The notes beneath the pieces are model-generated. The model was not told where the DNA came from. It made no database searches and saw nothing but the letters and a program-made list of their open reading frames with translations. This document shows, in pieces, positions 25,368 to 34,751 of a DNA stretch of 64,000 bases. Location: contig JAESQN010000016.1 in assembly GCA_016765135.1 (NCBI GenBank), positions 1 to 64,000 of the forward strand, read 5' to 3'. Made by a program: the position numbers and the translations under genes. The DNA is from Robiginitomaculum sp. (GTDB lineage Bacteria; Pseudomonadota; Alphaproteobacteria; Caulobacterales; Maricaulaceae). How positions within the stretch are numbered: position 1 is the stretch's first letter; each line of letters starts with the position of its first letter.

Positions 25368-26216
25368 CTACTGTCTGTCTTTATATAGGTTAATAATCCG
25401 TGCGGATGTTTCTTCTATAGACCGCCGCGATACATCGACTATAGGCCAGTTGTTTTTCGCGAAAAACCGTTTGGCTGCCATCATCTCTGAGCGGACTTTT
25501 TGCTTGTCCACATAATCAGAATTTGGATTATCGCCCAAGGAAGAAAGTCGGTGGCGACGGATTTGTACTATTCTATCGGGGCTGGACACCAGACCGACAA
25601 TCAATGGTTTTGTCATTGCTGTGATTTGTGCAGGAATTTTGGCACCAGGAACAAGGGGTATATTTCCTGCTTTGAAACCCCGGTTGGCCAAATAAATACA
25701 AGTTGGTGTTTTTGATGTACGGCTCACACCGAGCAAGATTATATCTGCCTGCGCTAATCCCTCAATATTTTGTCCATCATCATGATTCATAGCAAAATCT
25801 AGCGCCCCCATACGAGAAAAATATTCTTCGTCCATTGTTCTTTGCGCACCTACTTCAGAACTCATTGGCGCCCCGAGATAACGTCCTAGCGTTGCTAATG
25901 AAGGATCCAAAATAGAGACCGCAGGTATGTTTAATTCAGCACACCGTTGTTCCAAACGACGACGGCGGTTTTGATTGACCAGAGTATAAAACACCACGCC
26001 GGGAAATCCCTCTACAAGCCCAAGCGCTTTCTCCAATTGTTGTTCAGACCGCACCAAAGCATGCAGGTGTTCAACAGCTAATCCGTTCTGGTATTGTGCG
26101 CAGCTGGCTCTAGACATCCCAACCAATGTTTCACCAGTAGAATCCGAAACCAAATGAATATGAAAATATATAGACCTTATACTGTTTTCCCGATTTGTCT
26201 CAAATGTCGTACTCAT
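25368..26216 (-). CDS. ppsR: pyruvate, phosphate dikinase/PEP synthase regulatory protein (DUF299)
   Basis: A bifunctional kinase/pyrophosphorylase that switches PEP synthase or pyruvate phosphate dikinase by ADP-dependent phosphorylation. 282 aa from ATG 26216, chosen because AGGAA lies six bases upstream. Motifs: HLVSDSTGETLVGMSRA near the N-terminus, the P-loop-like ILLGVSRTSKTPTCIYLANRG, and YVDKQKVRSEMMAAKRFF. It is first in its operon and borders the candidate origin. In Caulobacter the gene of this family likewise flanks the origin. Confidence 0.93.
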   Translation of the reverse strand: MSTTFETNRENSIRSIYFHIHLVSDSTGETLVGMSRASCAQYQNGLAVEHLHALVRSEQQLEKALGLVEGFPGVVFYTLVNQNRRRRLEQRCAELNIPAVSILDPSLATLGRYLGAPMSSEVGAQRTMDEEYFSRMGALDFAMNHDDGQNIEGLAQADIILLGVSRTSKTPTCIYLANRGFKAGNIPLVPGAKIPAQITAMTKPLIVGLVSSPDRIVQIRRHRLSSLGDNPNSDYVDKQKVRSEMMAAKRFFAKNNWPIVDVSRRSIEETSARIINLYKDRQ

Positions 26217-26240
26217 ACAAAATTCCTGTCTCTGCCACAA

Positions 26241-26803
26241 TTCCTGTCTCTGGTCCTGAATTTGGGGATTATCAAGGTTTTATCCACCGGGCTTAGTCAT
26301 TATATGAGTTGTTTAGGCCTTACGGGGATAGAATCCAAGGTTTTGCACAAATTATCCTCATGTAGATATTTATAACAATGAGAATGTGCAAAACTGTTGA
26401 TAAAAAGTTATCCAGAAACATATCCCCTATAAAACACCCTAAATAATTGTTTTATTTAGCAAATTTACTTGGATGCTAATTTATCCCAAATATCAACAGA
26501 TCTTAGAATGTGTGCATATTAACAGATTATTAGTATATCTTACCAAAACCTTAATTTTTAACACAAATTCACACCCCCTATTACAATCACAATTTATATA
26601 TATAAAAAAGAGGAGGATAACATATGTGTAAATATCAGGGATATATCTAAACAAACAGATTTTAGGTAATTTTTTCTTGACGGTCAAAATGACTATAGGA
26701 TATATAGAAGCATCCCCGGATTTTGGATATATGTATTTCCTAAATCCCAAAAGTGCGTTGTCCTAACGCCATGTTTTTCAAACACCTAACAAAAAGCAGT
26801 ATT
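26241..26803. other. candidate chromosome origin of replication (oriC)
   Basis: About 560 bp of AT-rich noncoding DNA between ppsR and rho, with both genes transcribed away from it. It holds four near-consensus DnaA boxes within 137 bp (see separate entry), two weaker ones near 26481-26499, a 9-bp inverted repeat TTTTGCACA (26341-26349) / TGTGCAAAA (26385-26393), and a long A/T-rich stretch (about 26430-26720) suitable for unwinding. TTAA-N7-TTAG at 26519-26533 resembles a CtrA site. ParABS genes and parS sites are within 14 kb. hemE, which borders this region in Caulobacter, is not here. The identification is inference from site clustering and gene order. Confidence 0.72.
26280..26416. promoter_or_regulatory. 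cluster of DnaA-box-like sites
   Basis: Four 9-mers each match TTATCCACA at 8 of 9 positions: TTATCCACC (26280-26288), TTATCCTCA (26352-26360), TTATCAACA on the minus strand (26395-26403) and TTATCCAGA (26408-26416). Two weaker ones follow (TTATCCCAA at 26481, ATATCAACA at 26489-26498). Confidence 0.7.
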
Positions 26804-28117
26804 ATGAACATAGCTAAAAAGCTTGACCCGGCTGAAATTGATATTGATTCGATAACAAAGATTGGTCTCGATGATCTTAAAAAGAAGAAACCGGCTGAAT
26901 TGGTGCAATTTGCAGAGGCTGTTGGCCTTGAAAATGCGGGCGCTATGCGAAAGCAAGAAATTTTTGTAGCCGTGCTAAAAGAACTGGCCGACGACGGTGT
27001 TGAAATATCCGGTACTGGTGTTTTGGAAATGTTACAAGACGGGTTTGGTTTTTTACGCTCCCCAGAAGCTAATTATTTAGCTGGCCCAGATGATATTTAT
27101 GTGAGCCCAAAATTGATCCAAAAAATGGGTTTGCGTACAGGTGATACACTGTCAGGTGAAATTCGTAGTCCTCGTGACGGCGAACGGTATTTTGCTCTTA
27201 CCAAAGTACATTCTGTAAACTTTGAAACCCCGGAAGAAGCGCGCAATAAAGTCCATTTTGACAATCTGACGCCGCTCTATCCAGATGACCGACTAACAAT
27301 GGAAATTGAGGACCCAACCTTGAAGGATATTTCTGGTCGGGTGATAGACATAGTTTCGCCGATCGGGAAAGGTCAACGTTGCTTAATCGTTGCCCCACCA
27401 CGAACAGGTAAAACCGTAATTCTGCAAAACATTGCCCATTCAATAGAAGCCAATCATCCGGAAGTTTATGTCATAGTTTTGTTAATAGACGAACGACCCG
27501 AAGAAGTGACAGATATGCAAAGATCGGTCAAAGGTGAAGTGGTAAGTTCCACCTTTGACGAGCCGGCAACCCGCCATGTTCAAGTGGCGGAAATGGTGAT
27601 CCAAAAAGCAAAACGCCTAACCGAACACGGCAAAGACGTGATTATTTTGCTGGATTCCATCACCCGCCTGGGCCGTGCTTATAACACGGTTGTACCAAGC
27701 TCCGGCAAGGTTTTAACCGGCGGTGTAGATGCCAATGCCCTACAACGTCCAAAACGGTTTTTTGGTGCTGCTAGAAATATTGAAGAAGGTGGATCGCTGA
27801 CAATCATTGCCACAGCCTTGATCGAAACAGGTTCGCGAATGGACGAGGTTATTTTCGAAGAGTTTAAAGGTACGGGTAATTCAGAAATTGTGCTTGACCG
27901 TAAGGTCGCAGATAAACGGGTTTTCCCGGCAATTGACGTGACCAAATCCGGTACTCGTAAGGAAGAGTTGTTATTAAGCGCGGCTGAATTACAAAAAACC
28001 TATGTCTTGAGACGCATCCTCAATCCCATGGGAACTATGGATGCTATCGAGTTTTTGCTGGGTAAATTAAAAGACACCAAAAGCAACGCCGAGTTCTTTG
28101 AAAGCATGAATACGTAA
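26804..28117 (+). CDS. rho: transcription termination factor Rho
   Basis: Hexameric RNA-dependent ATPase that releases RNA polymerase. 437 aa from the chosen ATG at 26804, where family homology starts ([15 protein letters not shown]). An upstream ATG at 26753 is in frame but probably noncoding. An N-terminal helical domain ([20 protein letters not shown]), an RNA-binding domain with [13 protein letters not shown], Walker A APPRTGKT, Walker [12 protein letters not shown] and the Q/R-loop region [11 protein letters not shown] are all intact. The first gene to the right of the candidate origin, with dnaQ 5 bp downstream. Confidence 0.96.
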   Translation: MNIAKKLDPAEIDIDSITKIGLDDLKKKKPAELVQFAEAVGLENAGAMRKQEIFVAVLKELADDGVEISGTGVLEMLQDGFGFLRSPEANYLAGPDDIYVSPKLIQKMGLRTGDTLSGEIRSPRDGERYFALTKVHSVNFETPEEARNKVHFDNLTPLYPDDRLTMEIEDPTLKDISGRVIDIVSPIGKGQRCLIVAPPRTGKTVILQNIAHSIEANHPEVYVIVLLIDERPEEVTDMQRSVKGEVVSSTFDEPATRHVQVAEMVIQKAKRLTEHGKDVIILLDSITRLGRAYNTVVPSSGKVLTGGVDANALQRPKRFFGAARNIEEGGSLTIIATALIETGSRMDEVIFEEFKGTGNSEIVLDRKVADKRVFPAIDVTKSGTRKEELLLSAAELQKTYVLRRILNPMGTMDAIEFLLGKLKDTKSNAEFFESMNT

Positions 28118-28122
28118 AGCCC

Positions 28123-28818
28123 ATGTCCGGTGTGCGCGAAATAGCTTTTGATACAGAGACCACAGGCTTTGATGCACGTGGGGATGACCGGGTCACCGAA
28201 ATCGGGTGTGTGGAGCTGATAGATTTTTTACCAACGGGTAAAACCTGGCATGCCCACATCAACCCCCAACGGGAAATATCAGCTCGTGTTACGGAAATCA
28301 CAGGCCTAACGACCGAGTTTTTAAAAGACAAACCATTGTTCAAAGATGTGGCGGACGGGTTTTGTGAATTTGTTGGGAACAGCCCGTTAGTCGCACACAA
28401 TGCGGATTTTGACCGAGGGTTTATCAACGCGGAGCTGGAGCGGTCGGACTTTGAGCCTTATCCGCGAAACCGGTTTATTGATACATTGGTATTAGCCCGG
28501 CAAAAATTTCCCGGCGCCAGTAACTCCCTTGACGCGCTTTGTAAGCGTTTTGATATTTCTTTAGCCTCTCGGACAACCCACGGTGCGCTCATAGATGCAG
28601 AATTATTGGCAAAGGTATATCTTGAACTTAAAGGGGGCCGGGTGAGGTCTTTTGATCTGCAAAACGAGAAAAAAGATGCGGTAATAATTAGTGCCGTAGT
28701 TCGGTCTCGACCCAGCCCCTTACCGTCCTTTATTACAGAAGAAGAACAGGCCAAACACAAAGCTTTTGTTGACAATGCTTTGGGCGAAACCGCTATCTGG
28801 AACCGGGGTAAAGCCTAG
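28123..28818 (+). CDS. dnaQ: DNA polymerase III epsilon subunit (proofreading exonuclease)
   Basis: 3'-5' exonuclease of the replicative polymerase, 231 aa. DEDDh motifs: EIAFDTETTGF (Exo I), AHNADFDRGFINAEL (Exo II) and THGALIDAELLAKVYLEL (Exo III with the histidine). The C-terminal part is short, ending before a clear alpha-subunit-binding tail, as in many Alphaproteobacteria. It is 5 bp after rho, and its stop overlaps the convergent hemY stop by four bases. Confidence 0.94.
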   Translation: MSGVREIAFDTETTGFDARGDDRVTEIGCVELIDFLPTGKTWHAHINPQREISARVTEITGLTTEFLKDKPLFKDVADGFCEFVGNSPLVAHNADFDRGFINAELERSDFEPYPRNRFIDTLVLARQKFPGASNSLDALCKRFDISLASRTTHGALIDAELLAKVYLELKGGRVRSFDLQNEKKDAVIISAVVRSRPSPLPSFITEEEQAKHKAFVDNALGETAIWNRGKA

Positions 28819-30320
28819 GATTTCGTTTTATCATCCAGCAAGTTTTCCAACCGGTCTGCCAGGTTTCCAGATGTAGTCACATCATTATCAATACCCGGAT
28901 CGTCTGTCCTTGGTGCTAAAAAGGGCGTCGCAGACTTTTCTTCTTGTGGTGGAGAGCTGCCATCTACCAAATCGTTACGAATAGGGCGATGGTGTTTATA
29001 AGCTTCGTAGCGCGGATGGATCAAGGTGCCACTAGCTCCGAAAGAAGTTACCAACCGCTGCCAATCTTCATTTGTATAGTTGAACGCCGGGCTGTTTGGG
29101 TCAAGATCAGACCAATTTTCCTCAATGGGTGCGCACGCGGCGCGGTTTTGCCATGTGCGGGCGTCAATCGTGTTTTGCAACAAATCTTCCGCCCTTGCGC
29201 TCAATAGACAAAGCCGGGCAGACGGTTCTGCGGATTGGAGCAATGGATCAAGAATTGATATTGCGGCCACACCATCATTGCTGTCCAAAGCTTGTTCCGC
29301 CGACAAAACTATGCTTTCTCGGTGTGTAGGGTTGGTTTTAATCAAAGCTTTGATTTTTTTGATCTGGGTTTTTTCCTCTTCATCTTGCCACAGATTTTTA
29401 TAGGCCTGGGCAAGTGCGGGGTGGGGAGCTTTGGCCCAGGATTTTTCAATCAATTGCCCTGCTTTTTTTGTCTGTCCGTCTTGCGCAAGCAATCTTGCAG
29501 CCAAAGAGGTAGCTGGCGCAAACTCCGGAGCCATGCCTGCCGCCCGCTTTGATGTCTCGCATGCATTTTCTTGATCGCCACTGGCTTCTAACTCTGCCGC
29601 TCGCGCTGATAGTAATACTGCACGGCGGCGACGAATTTCATTTTTTTCCAAAATTTTTCGTTTTTCCGCTATGTCTAAAGTCTCCAAGGCTCCAACCCAG
29701 TCATAAATGTTTATTTGTGATTTGAACAATGTATCAAAAGCCCAGGATGTGTTTTTTCCAGAGGTTTGTTCGAATGCAGTCTTGGCCATATCTATAGTGG
29801 TTTTATGATCGCCCTGGCTTTCAGAAATTCTGGCAAGCCCATGCAGACCGGCGGTTTGGGTTTCCGAATTGTCAGCCAGTGTTTTATAATGGATTTCTGC
29901 GTCTAAATGTTCGCCGGCTAACTCCGCAGCTTTTGCAGATATCAATGCGGTCAAGGCCGGGCGGCTCAACAAACCTTGCGCTTGCTTCGCTTTTTTTCTG
30001 GCTCCCGCAACATCACCCGCCTCTACGGCCAGTAAAGCCTGTTCGACGGCATCAAGCCCCCGGTCTTCCCGTTTGCGTCCAATACCGGACTTCATGCGCT
30101 TGGGTAGTTTCCACAGCCAAACAATGAGCGACCATACTAGCACAATTGCCAACACGCCAAGTGCGCTCATAATGATGGCGGCTTGCATAGAGATGAACTT
30201 ACCTTGCTCTGGTGGTTCAGGTAAAATTTCAAACCGGATGGTTTGTTCGCTACCCACATAAACCAAAACGGCCGTTAGAGCTAAAAGTAAAATAAGCGGT
30301 AAAATAAGACGGCGGGCCAT
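28815..30320 (-). CDS. hemY: HemY-like TPR inner-membrane protein
   Basis: A 501-residue protein of the proteobacterial HemY family (not the protoporphyrinogen oxidase of the same name). It has two N-terminal membrane helices (about 5-22 and 45-68) and then tetratricopeptide repeats (AEQALLAVEAGDVAGARKKA, HLDAEIHYKTLADN, SESQGDHKTTIDMAKTAF). It is usually found with haem-biosynthesis genes and its molecular role is unclear. The C-terminal 60 residues are low-complexity and charged. AGGAAACCAAT precedes the ATG, and a short tandem repeat separates it from the Mic60 gene. Confidence 0.88.
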   Translation of the reverse strand: MARRLILPLILLLALTAVLVYVGSEQTIRFEILPEPPEQGKFISMQAAIIMSALGVLAIVLVWSLIVWLWKLPKRMKSGIGRKREDRGLDAVEQALLAVEAGDVAGARKKAKQAQGLLSRPALTALISAKAAELAGEHLDAEIHYKTLADNSETQTAGLHGLARISESQGDHKTTIDMAKTAFEQTSGKNTSWAFDTLFKSQINIYDWVGALETLDIAEKRKILEKNEIRRRRAVLLSARAAELEASGDQENACETSKRAAGMAPEFAPATSLAARLLAQDGQTKKAGQLIEKSWAKAPHPALAQAYKNLWQDEEEKTQIKKIKALIKTNPTHRESIVLSAEQALDSNDGVAAISILDPLLQSAEPSARLCLLSARAEDLLQNTIDARTWQNRAACAPIEENWSDLDPNSPAFNYTNEDWQRLVTSFGASGTLIHPRYEAYKHHRPIRNDLVDGSSPPQEEKSATPFLAPRTDDPGIDNDVTTSGNLADRLENLLDDKTKS

Positions 30321-30340
30321 ATTGGTTTCCTGTTTTGTTA

Positions 30341-30390
30341 TTGTCCGGTTTTCTATTGTCCAGTTTTTCTATTGTCCAGTTTTTCTATTG
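30341..30390. repeat. three-copy 15/16-bp tandem repeat between Mic60 and hemY
   Basis: Units TTGTCCGGTTTTCTA (30341-30355) and TTGTCCAGTTTTTCTA (30356-30371 and 30372-30387), followed by a partial unit. The last full unit contains the Mic60 stop codon, so the array forms the 3' end of Mic60 and the leader of hemY. Confidence 0.85.
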
Positions 30391-31215
30391 TAACGTCTTG
30401 TTTGCAGCTCGAACCCACTCGGCCGCTGCGGCGCGAACGGTAGGATTGAGCCGTGCAATAATATCAAGGGCGTCTTGTATCCGCCCTTCGTTCACAGCCG
30501 TTTCAGCGGCGCTAATGGCAGAATGGGGATCTGGACCCCCGTCCTCACGAACTTTGATGTGTTTGCGCAAAGTGCGTCTTAACCACCCCGGTTTTTTTCC
30601 GGCCAATTTCTCTTGTGCCAAAACGGCGGCCAGCATTTTTTCGCGTGGGAAAGTATCCATGAGAATATTCAGATATTTTGGTGTTACATCCGTGCTTTTA
30701 TTTTTGTCAACAGGTTTAGGAATATCAGGCGCAGCCATTGCAACAGCTTCATCCGTCTTATCGCGGATAGGTTTGTCGTTTATTTCTTCATTTCCAGGCG
30801 GTCTGGGGGCGGCGCTTTTTTCAAAATAATCCGCAATGCTATTTTGTTGGTTTTGTTGTGTGCTCAATAATTTTTCGTCCGCTTTTTTCAGGCTGGTGAG
30901 AGTGTTTTGCTGTCTTTGCAGTTGCGCCGTGAGGTTTTTGATCAATTTGTCTTGTGTATCCGCATTTTGTGTCAGGGTATCAAGTTTGGCAATTAGAGCT
31001 TCCCGCTGTTGTTGCTCTTGACCCGGATGTTGAAAAACCTTTGGAGCGACAATGCCGATAAACCCGCCAAGTAAGCTGGCCACAACGAAACCAGCCAGTA
31101 CAAACCCGACCCCGACCCCTTTATTACTTAAATCAGGATTAACATCGTCTGCGTCCAGTAGCGTACCCATAGAGGGTTCATCCTCATGTTCATCAGATAT
31201 AGTGTCGTCGGTCAT
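30385..31215 (-). CDS. alphaproteobacterial Mic60/mitofilin homologue
   Basis: A 276-residue inner-membrane protein. An acidic N-terminal cytoplasmic segment is followed by one membrane helix (about 35-57, VGFVLAGFVVASLLGGFIGIVA), a coiled coil (QEQQQREALIAKLDTLTQ ... QLQRQQNTLTSLKKADEKLL), a proline-rich linker and a C-terminal helical domain (SAAETAVNEGRIQDALDIIARLN, then AAAEWVRAANKTL) like the mitofilin domain. Mic60 homologues bend inner membranes. The protein is short for the family, mainly in the coiled coil. A GAGGAG site precedes the ATG. It lies upstream of hemY as expected, but hemC and hemD, its usual upstream partners, are absent. Confidence 0.82.
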   Translation of the reverse strand: MTDDTISDEHEDEPSMGTLLDADDVNPDLSNKGVGVGFVLAGFVVASLLGGFIGIVAPKVFQHPGQEQQQREALIAKLDTLTQNADTQDKLIKNLTAQLQRQQNTLTSLKKADEKLLSTQQNQQNSIADYFEKSAAPRPPGNEEINDKPIRDKTDEAVAMAAPDIPKPVDKNKSTDVTPKYLNILMDTFPREKMLAAVLAQEKLAGKKPGWLRRTLRKHIKVREDGGPDPHSAISAAETAVNEGRIQDALDIIARLNPTVRAAAAEWVRAANKTLQ

Positions 31216-31353
31216 GCCAAACTCCTCTTTTTGAGTTTAGGCGGCAAAGGAACAAGCTTCAAGGTTCAAATTACCGTACTTGTTACCGCACTTGGTCATC
31301 TGTGACACCAGTGGGGATTGCCAGGTTGGCCTATGCCATGTATGGGCAAGACT

Positions 31354-32469
31354 ATGTTAGCGGATAAATATAAAAATAAAAAACACGTGCTGGTTCTGGG
31401 CTTGGAAAGCTCCTGCGACGAGACCGCAACTTCGGTTGTGCGCCGTTTTAAAGACGGGCAAATAGAAGTTCTGTCGTCTATCGTCGCATCGCAAGATGAA
31501 ATTCATGCCCCTTATGGGGGGGTCGTACCCGAGATAGCAGCGCGGGCCCATATGCAAAAAATAGAAGGATTGATAGGAAAGGCCGTTGATAAAGCAGGTG
31601 TCGGGTGGGCCGATTTACACGCTGTCGCCGCAACTTCAGGCCCAGGGTTAATCGGCGGTGTTATCACTGGCTTGATGGCCGCCAAGGGTTTAGCGGTATC
31701 GTTAGATATTCCGCTAATAGGCGTTAATCATTTGGAGGGTCACGCTTTGTCGCCCCGCCTGACCAGCGACTGCCCATTTCCTTATTTACTGCTGTTGGTG
31801 TCGGGGGGACATACCCAACTTCTTAGCGTCAAGGGCGTTGGCGATTTTACCCGGCTTGGCTCTACGGTCGATGATGCGGCGGGCGAAACATTTGATAAAA
31901 CTGCCAAAGTTATGGGGCTGGGCTTCCCCGGTGGGCCAGCCGTAGAACGTATGGCCAGCACCGGAAACCCCAAAGCCGTGAAATTACCTCGTCCATTTTT
32001 CGGTAAACCTCACGCGGACTTTTCTTTCTCAGGCTTGAAGACGGCTACAATGCGGGCCTATGACAAGCTGGATAGTAATAGCAAACAGGATAAAGCTGAC
32101 CTGGCTGCCAGCTTCCAACAGGCGGTCTGTGATGTTTTGTGTGACCGCACCAAATATGCTATGGACAAGTTTAACCACGGAAATAACGGGTCTCGCAGGT
32201 TTGTAGTCGCTGGTGGTGTAGCGGCCAATGCCTGTATTCGCAGCGCTCTGGAAGCCCTATGCGCAGACAAAAACTTTATCTTGATCGCACCACCTCTTAA
32301 ATATTGTGGTGATAATGGTGCCATGATTGCGCTTGCCGGCGCGGAAAGACTGGTACTTGGTTTAGTGGACGGCTTGGATGTCAGCGCTAGACCGCGTTGG
32401 CCTTTAGACCAGGACAGCGCAGATAAAAACCCGGCCAGCGGCTTTGGCAAAAAAGGACCGAAATCATGA
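31354..32469 (+). CDS. tsaD: tRNA N6-adenosine threonylcarbamoyltransferase TsaD (Kae1/Gcp)
   Basis: Transfers threonylcarbamoyl to A37 of ANN-decoding tRNAs with TsaB and TsaE. The frame is open from TTG 31318, but the family N-terminus ([16 protein letters not shown]) begins just after ATG 31354, giving 371 aa. The metal-binding motif HLEGH (in [11 protein letters not shown]), the nucleotide-binding [34 protein letters not shown] and the C-terminal [16 protein letters not shown] are intact. The tail of about 20 residues ([15 protein letters not shown]) is extra. Divergent from Mic60; overlaps gpsA by four bases. Confidence 0.95.
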   Translation: MLADKYKNKKHVLVLGLESSCDETATSVVRRFKDGQIEVLSSIVASQDEIHAPYGGVVPEIAARAHMQKIEGLIGKAVDKAGVGWADLHAVAATSGPGLIGGVITGLMAAKGLAVSLDIPLIGVNHLEGHALSPRLTSDCPFPYLLLLVSGGHTQLLSVKGVGDFTRLGSTVDDAAGETFDKTAKVMGLGFPGGPAVERMASTGNPKAVKLPRPFFGKPHADFSFSGLKTATMRAYDKLDSNSKQDKADLAASFQQAVCDVLCDRTKYAMDKFNHGNNGSRRFVVAGGVAANACIRSALEALCADKNFILIAPPLKYCGDNGAMIALAGAERLVLGLVDGLDVSARPRWPLDQDSADKNPASGFGKKGPKS

Positions 32470-33470
32470 GTAAGAAAAAATTTCAAAAGTTTGGGGTCAT
32501 AGGCGGCGGCGCTTGGGGCACGGCAATGGCCCAAACATTGGCAAGCAGTGGCCGGGATGTGACCTTGTGGGCGTTTGAACAAGAGGTTTCTGACGCCATC
32601 AATACGCGCCATGAAAACGACGTATATTTACCCGGCGTAAAATTACACTCATCTTTGCGGGCTAGCTCCGATTTTACTGCGCTGGAGGGTGTGGACGCGG
32701 TGCTTGCCGTGGCTCCAGCCCAGCATATGCGGGCGACACTGGAAAAATTTGCACCCCATGCGGCTGATGGTTTGCCTGTGGTTTTGTGTTCAAAAGGGAT
32801 TGAGATTTCCAGTTTAAAATTCATGGCCGAGGTTCTGGGCGATGTTTTACCCGGTGCCATACCCGCCGTTCTCTCCGGGCCAAGCTTTGCTATAGATGTG
32901 GCCAAAGGTTTGCCGACCGCCGTTACTTTAGCGGTGGAGGATCGGGCGTTAGGCGAAAATCTGGCAAGTGCCATTGCCGCACCAACATTCCGGCCTTATC
33001 TCAGCACAGATGTTTTGGGCGCGGAGATCGGTGGCGCCGTGAAAAATGTATTGGCCATAGCGTGCGGCATGGTGCTGGGAAAAGGTTTGGGCCGCTCCGC
33101 CCACGCCGCCTTGATTGCACGGGGTTTTGCCGAAATGACACGGCTCGGTTTGGCGCTGGGGGCGCGGCCCGAAACCCTGACCGGTATGTGCGGGCTGGGG
33201 GATTTGGTGTTGACCTGCTCAAGTGAACAATCGCGCAATATGTCGGCGGGTATGGCGCTGGGGCGTGGTCAAAGCCTGATTGAAATTATGGCATCCCGTA
33301 GTGCCGTCACCGAGGGTGTAGCCACCGCCCCGGCTCTAAAACGCTTGGCCGCCAAAGCCGGCGTAGAAATGCCAATCAGTGAAGCGGTAGCTGCAATCCT
33401 GGACGGTAGTGCCGACGTAGACACCGCCATAGAGGTGTTACTAAACCGGGCGCATAAGGTTGAGGTTTAA
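32466..33470 (+). CDS. gpsA: glycerol-3-phosphate dehydrogenase [NAD(P)+] GpsA
   Basis: Reduces dihydroxyacetone phosphate to sn-glycerol-3-phosphate for phospholipid synthesis. 334 aa. [18 protein letters not shown] (NAD-binding), [30 protein letters not shown], the catalytic lysine region [21 protein letters not shown] and the C-terminal [10 protein letters not shown] segment all match. ATG overlaps the tsaD stop (ATGA). The stop overlaps the convergent VWA gene by four bases. Confidence 0.96.
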   Translation: MSKKKFQKFGVIGGGAWGTAMAQTLASSGRDVTLWAFEQEVSDAINTRHENDVYLPGVKLHSSLRASSDFTALEGVDAVLAVAPAQHMRATLEKFAPHAADGLPVVLCSKGIEISSLKFMAEVLGDVLPGAIPAVLSGPSFAIDVAKGLPTAVTLAVEDRALGENLASAIAAPTFRPYLSTDVLGAEIGGAVKNVLAIACGMVLGKGLGRSAHAALIARGFAEMTRLGLALGARPETLTGMCGLGDLVLTCSSEQSRNMSAGMALGRGQSLIEIMASRSAVTEGVATAPALKRLAAKAGVEMPISEAVAAILDGSADVDTAIEVLLNRAHKVEV

Positions 33471-34642
33471 TACTCAAACCCTCGCTCGGCGGCTTGTTTG
33501 CGCACGGCTGTGACCATGATATTGTCCAGGGTTTTTGTGGCGGTCATCTCGGCGTGTTTTTCGGTGACATAGGTTTTTTGTTTAGCGCCCAGTTCGCTTA
33601 TTTGTTTTTGGATTTTACTGCGTTCGGTTTGTTTTTCTTCAATAAAAACTTTGCGCTCTTCGGCGGTTTTGCCTTTTAGTTCTTCAGGCATTTTCTCCTC
33701 GCCCATGCTCAACACTCCGTCCGCATCTTTTTTGTAAGCGTCAACAATATCCCAACTTTCATTACTATAACCAGATTTGGATTTTGCGTAAAGGCGGGTA
33801 ATTTCAGCGCCTTTGTTCATGGAGGCGGCATTGCTGTCTTGTACAGATTGTCTGGTTTTAAGCGCACGGCCACGGCTTCCGTACCCAATATAAGTATCGT
33901 TGAGCCGTTTGTTAAGGTCAAGCAATGTATCGTCCCAGGGCGAGGGTACATGCACATATTTTTCGTCCTGATTGATGGTCATATATATGTCGCCCGTGCA
34001 TTCAGCCGCATCTTTCCAACCTGTGCGCATACCGGTTTGCTCGTCGCCGCAATGGATTGTATCAATAATGATACCGCCCGCCTTGGCGCGCTCGCAAGCG
34101 CTTTGCCAACTGACCGGGCCTTGAGTGAAAGGTTCGTTGCCAGCAATAATGATCAATTTCATATCACCCTTGCGGCCAGACCATTCAAGTTCGTCCAGGG
34201 ATTTCATGATCACCTGTCCGGCATATTCCTGACCACCATTGGTATCCAGCTCGAACAGTTTTTCCGAGACATCATCAAGGTCAGTGGTCAAAGACAAGAC
34301 TTGGCGGATATAACCCTTGCCCACCGACAAACTGCTATTGCCGTATTCATATAGTGCCAGCTCGATGATTGGGGTCTGCCCGTATTTCTTGCCTTCGCCC
34401 AGCTCGTTGACCAATGTCCAAAGCTGGGATTTGGTTTGGTTGATGAGCCCGTCCATAGAATTGGAGGTATCAAGCAAAAGCGCGATCTGGATGCGAGGTT
34501 GATAGCGAATTTTATGAAACGTTTCGCTCACATTGTTTATTTGTGCCTGTGCGGGGTTTATTTGTGCTTGTGCTGGAACAGTTATTATACCGAGCGCAGA
34601 AAATGCAAATACGGAAGCCAGAAGAATACGGGATAAAGTCAT
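33467..34642 (-). CDS. secreted von Willebrand factor A-domain protein
   Basis: A 391-residue exported protein with a signal peptide ending AQAQ (about residues 1-27). A VWA domain spans about 50-250, with a MIDAS metal site DTSNS (in [12 protein letters not shown]), and [12 protein letters not shown] and [17 protein letters not shown] on neighbouring strands. The C-terminal 120 residues are charged and coiled-coil-like ([21 protein letters not shown]). VWA proteins usually mediate adhesion or assist complex assembly; the partner is unknown. The signal cleavage region carries a 21-bp in-frame duplication (PAQAQIN twice). A palindrome overlaps its promoter region. Confidence 0.85.
   Translation of the reverse strand: MTLSRILLASVFAFSALGIITVPAQAQINPAQAQINNVSETFHKIRYQPRIQIALLLDTSNSMDGLINQTKSQLWTLVNELGEGKKYGQTPIIELALYEYGNSSLSVGKGYIRQVLSLTTDLDDVSEKLFELDTNGGQEYAGQVIMKSLDELEWSGRKGDMKLIIIAGNEPFTQGPVSWQSACERAKAGGIIIDTIHCGDEQTGMRTGWKDAAECTGDIYMTINQDEKYVHVPSPWDDTLLDLNKRLNDTYIGYGSRGRALKTRQSVQDSNAASMNKGAEITRLYAKSKSGYSNESWDIVDAYKKDADGVLSMGEEKMPEELKGKTAEERKVFIEEKQTERSKIQKQISELGAKQKTYVTEKHAEMTATKTLDNIMVTAVRKQAAERGFEY
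34535..34576. repeat. 21-bp in-frame tandem duplication in the VWA gene
   Basis: Two adjacent 21-bp units (34535-34555 and 34556-34576) differ at two positions. On the minus strand they encode PAQAQIN twice just after the signal peptide. Confidence 0.8.
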
Positions 34643-34667
34643 AATGTGCCCTTTATGATTGGAGTGT

Positions 34668-34691
34668 ATGATATGTTATAATATATCATAT
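34668..34691 (-). promoter_or_regulatory. palindrome upstream of the VWA gene
   Basis: TATGATAT (34668-34675) and ATATCATA (34684-34691) are perfect inverted arms around GTTATAAT, 25 bp before the VWA ATG. It contains a TATAAT-like hexamer, so it may be an operator over the promoter. Confidence 0.45.
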
Positions 34692-34751
34692 ACACCGCAA
34701 ACAATGGCGAAACTATGACGCACGGGTTAAATTGCTGATAGGTTGGGTTTA

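Noticed and set aside
26493-26750. Minus-strand frame of 85 codons in the ppsR-rho gap
   Set aside because: It is an AT-rich translation without a ribosome-binding site, and the region is better explained as the candidate origin.
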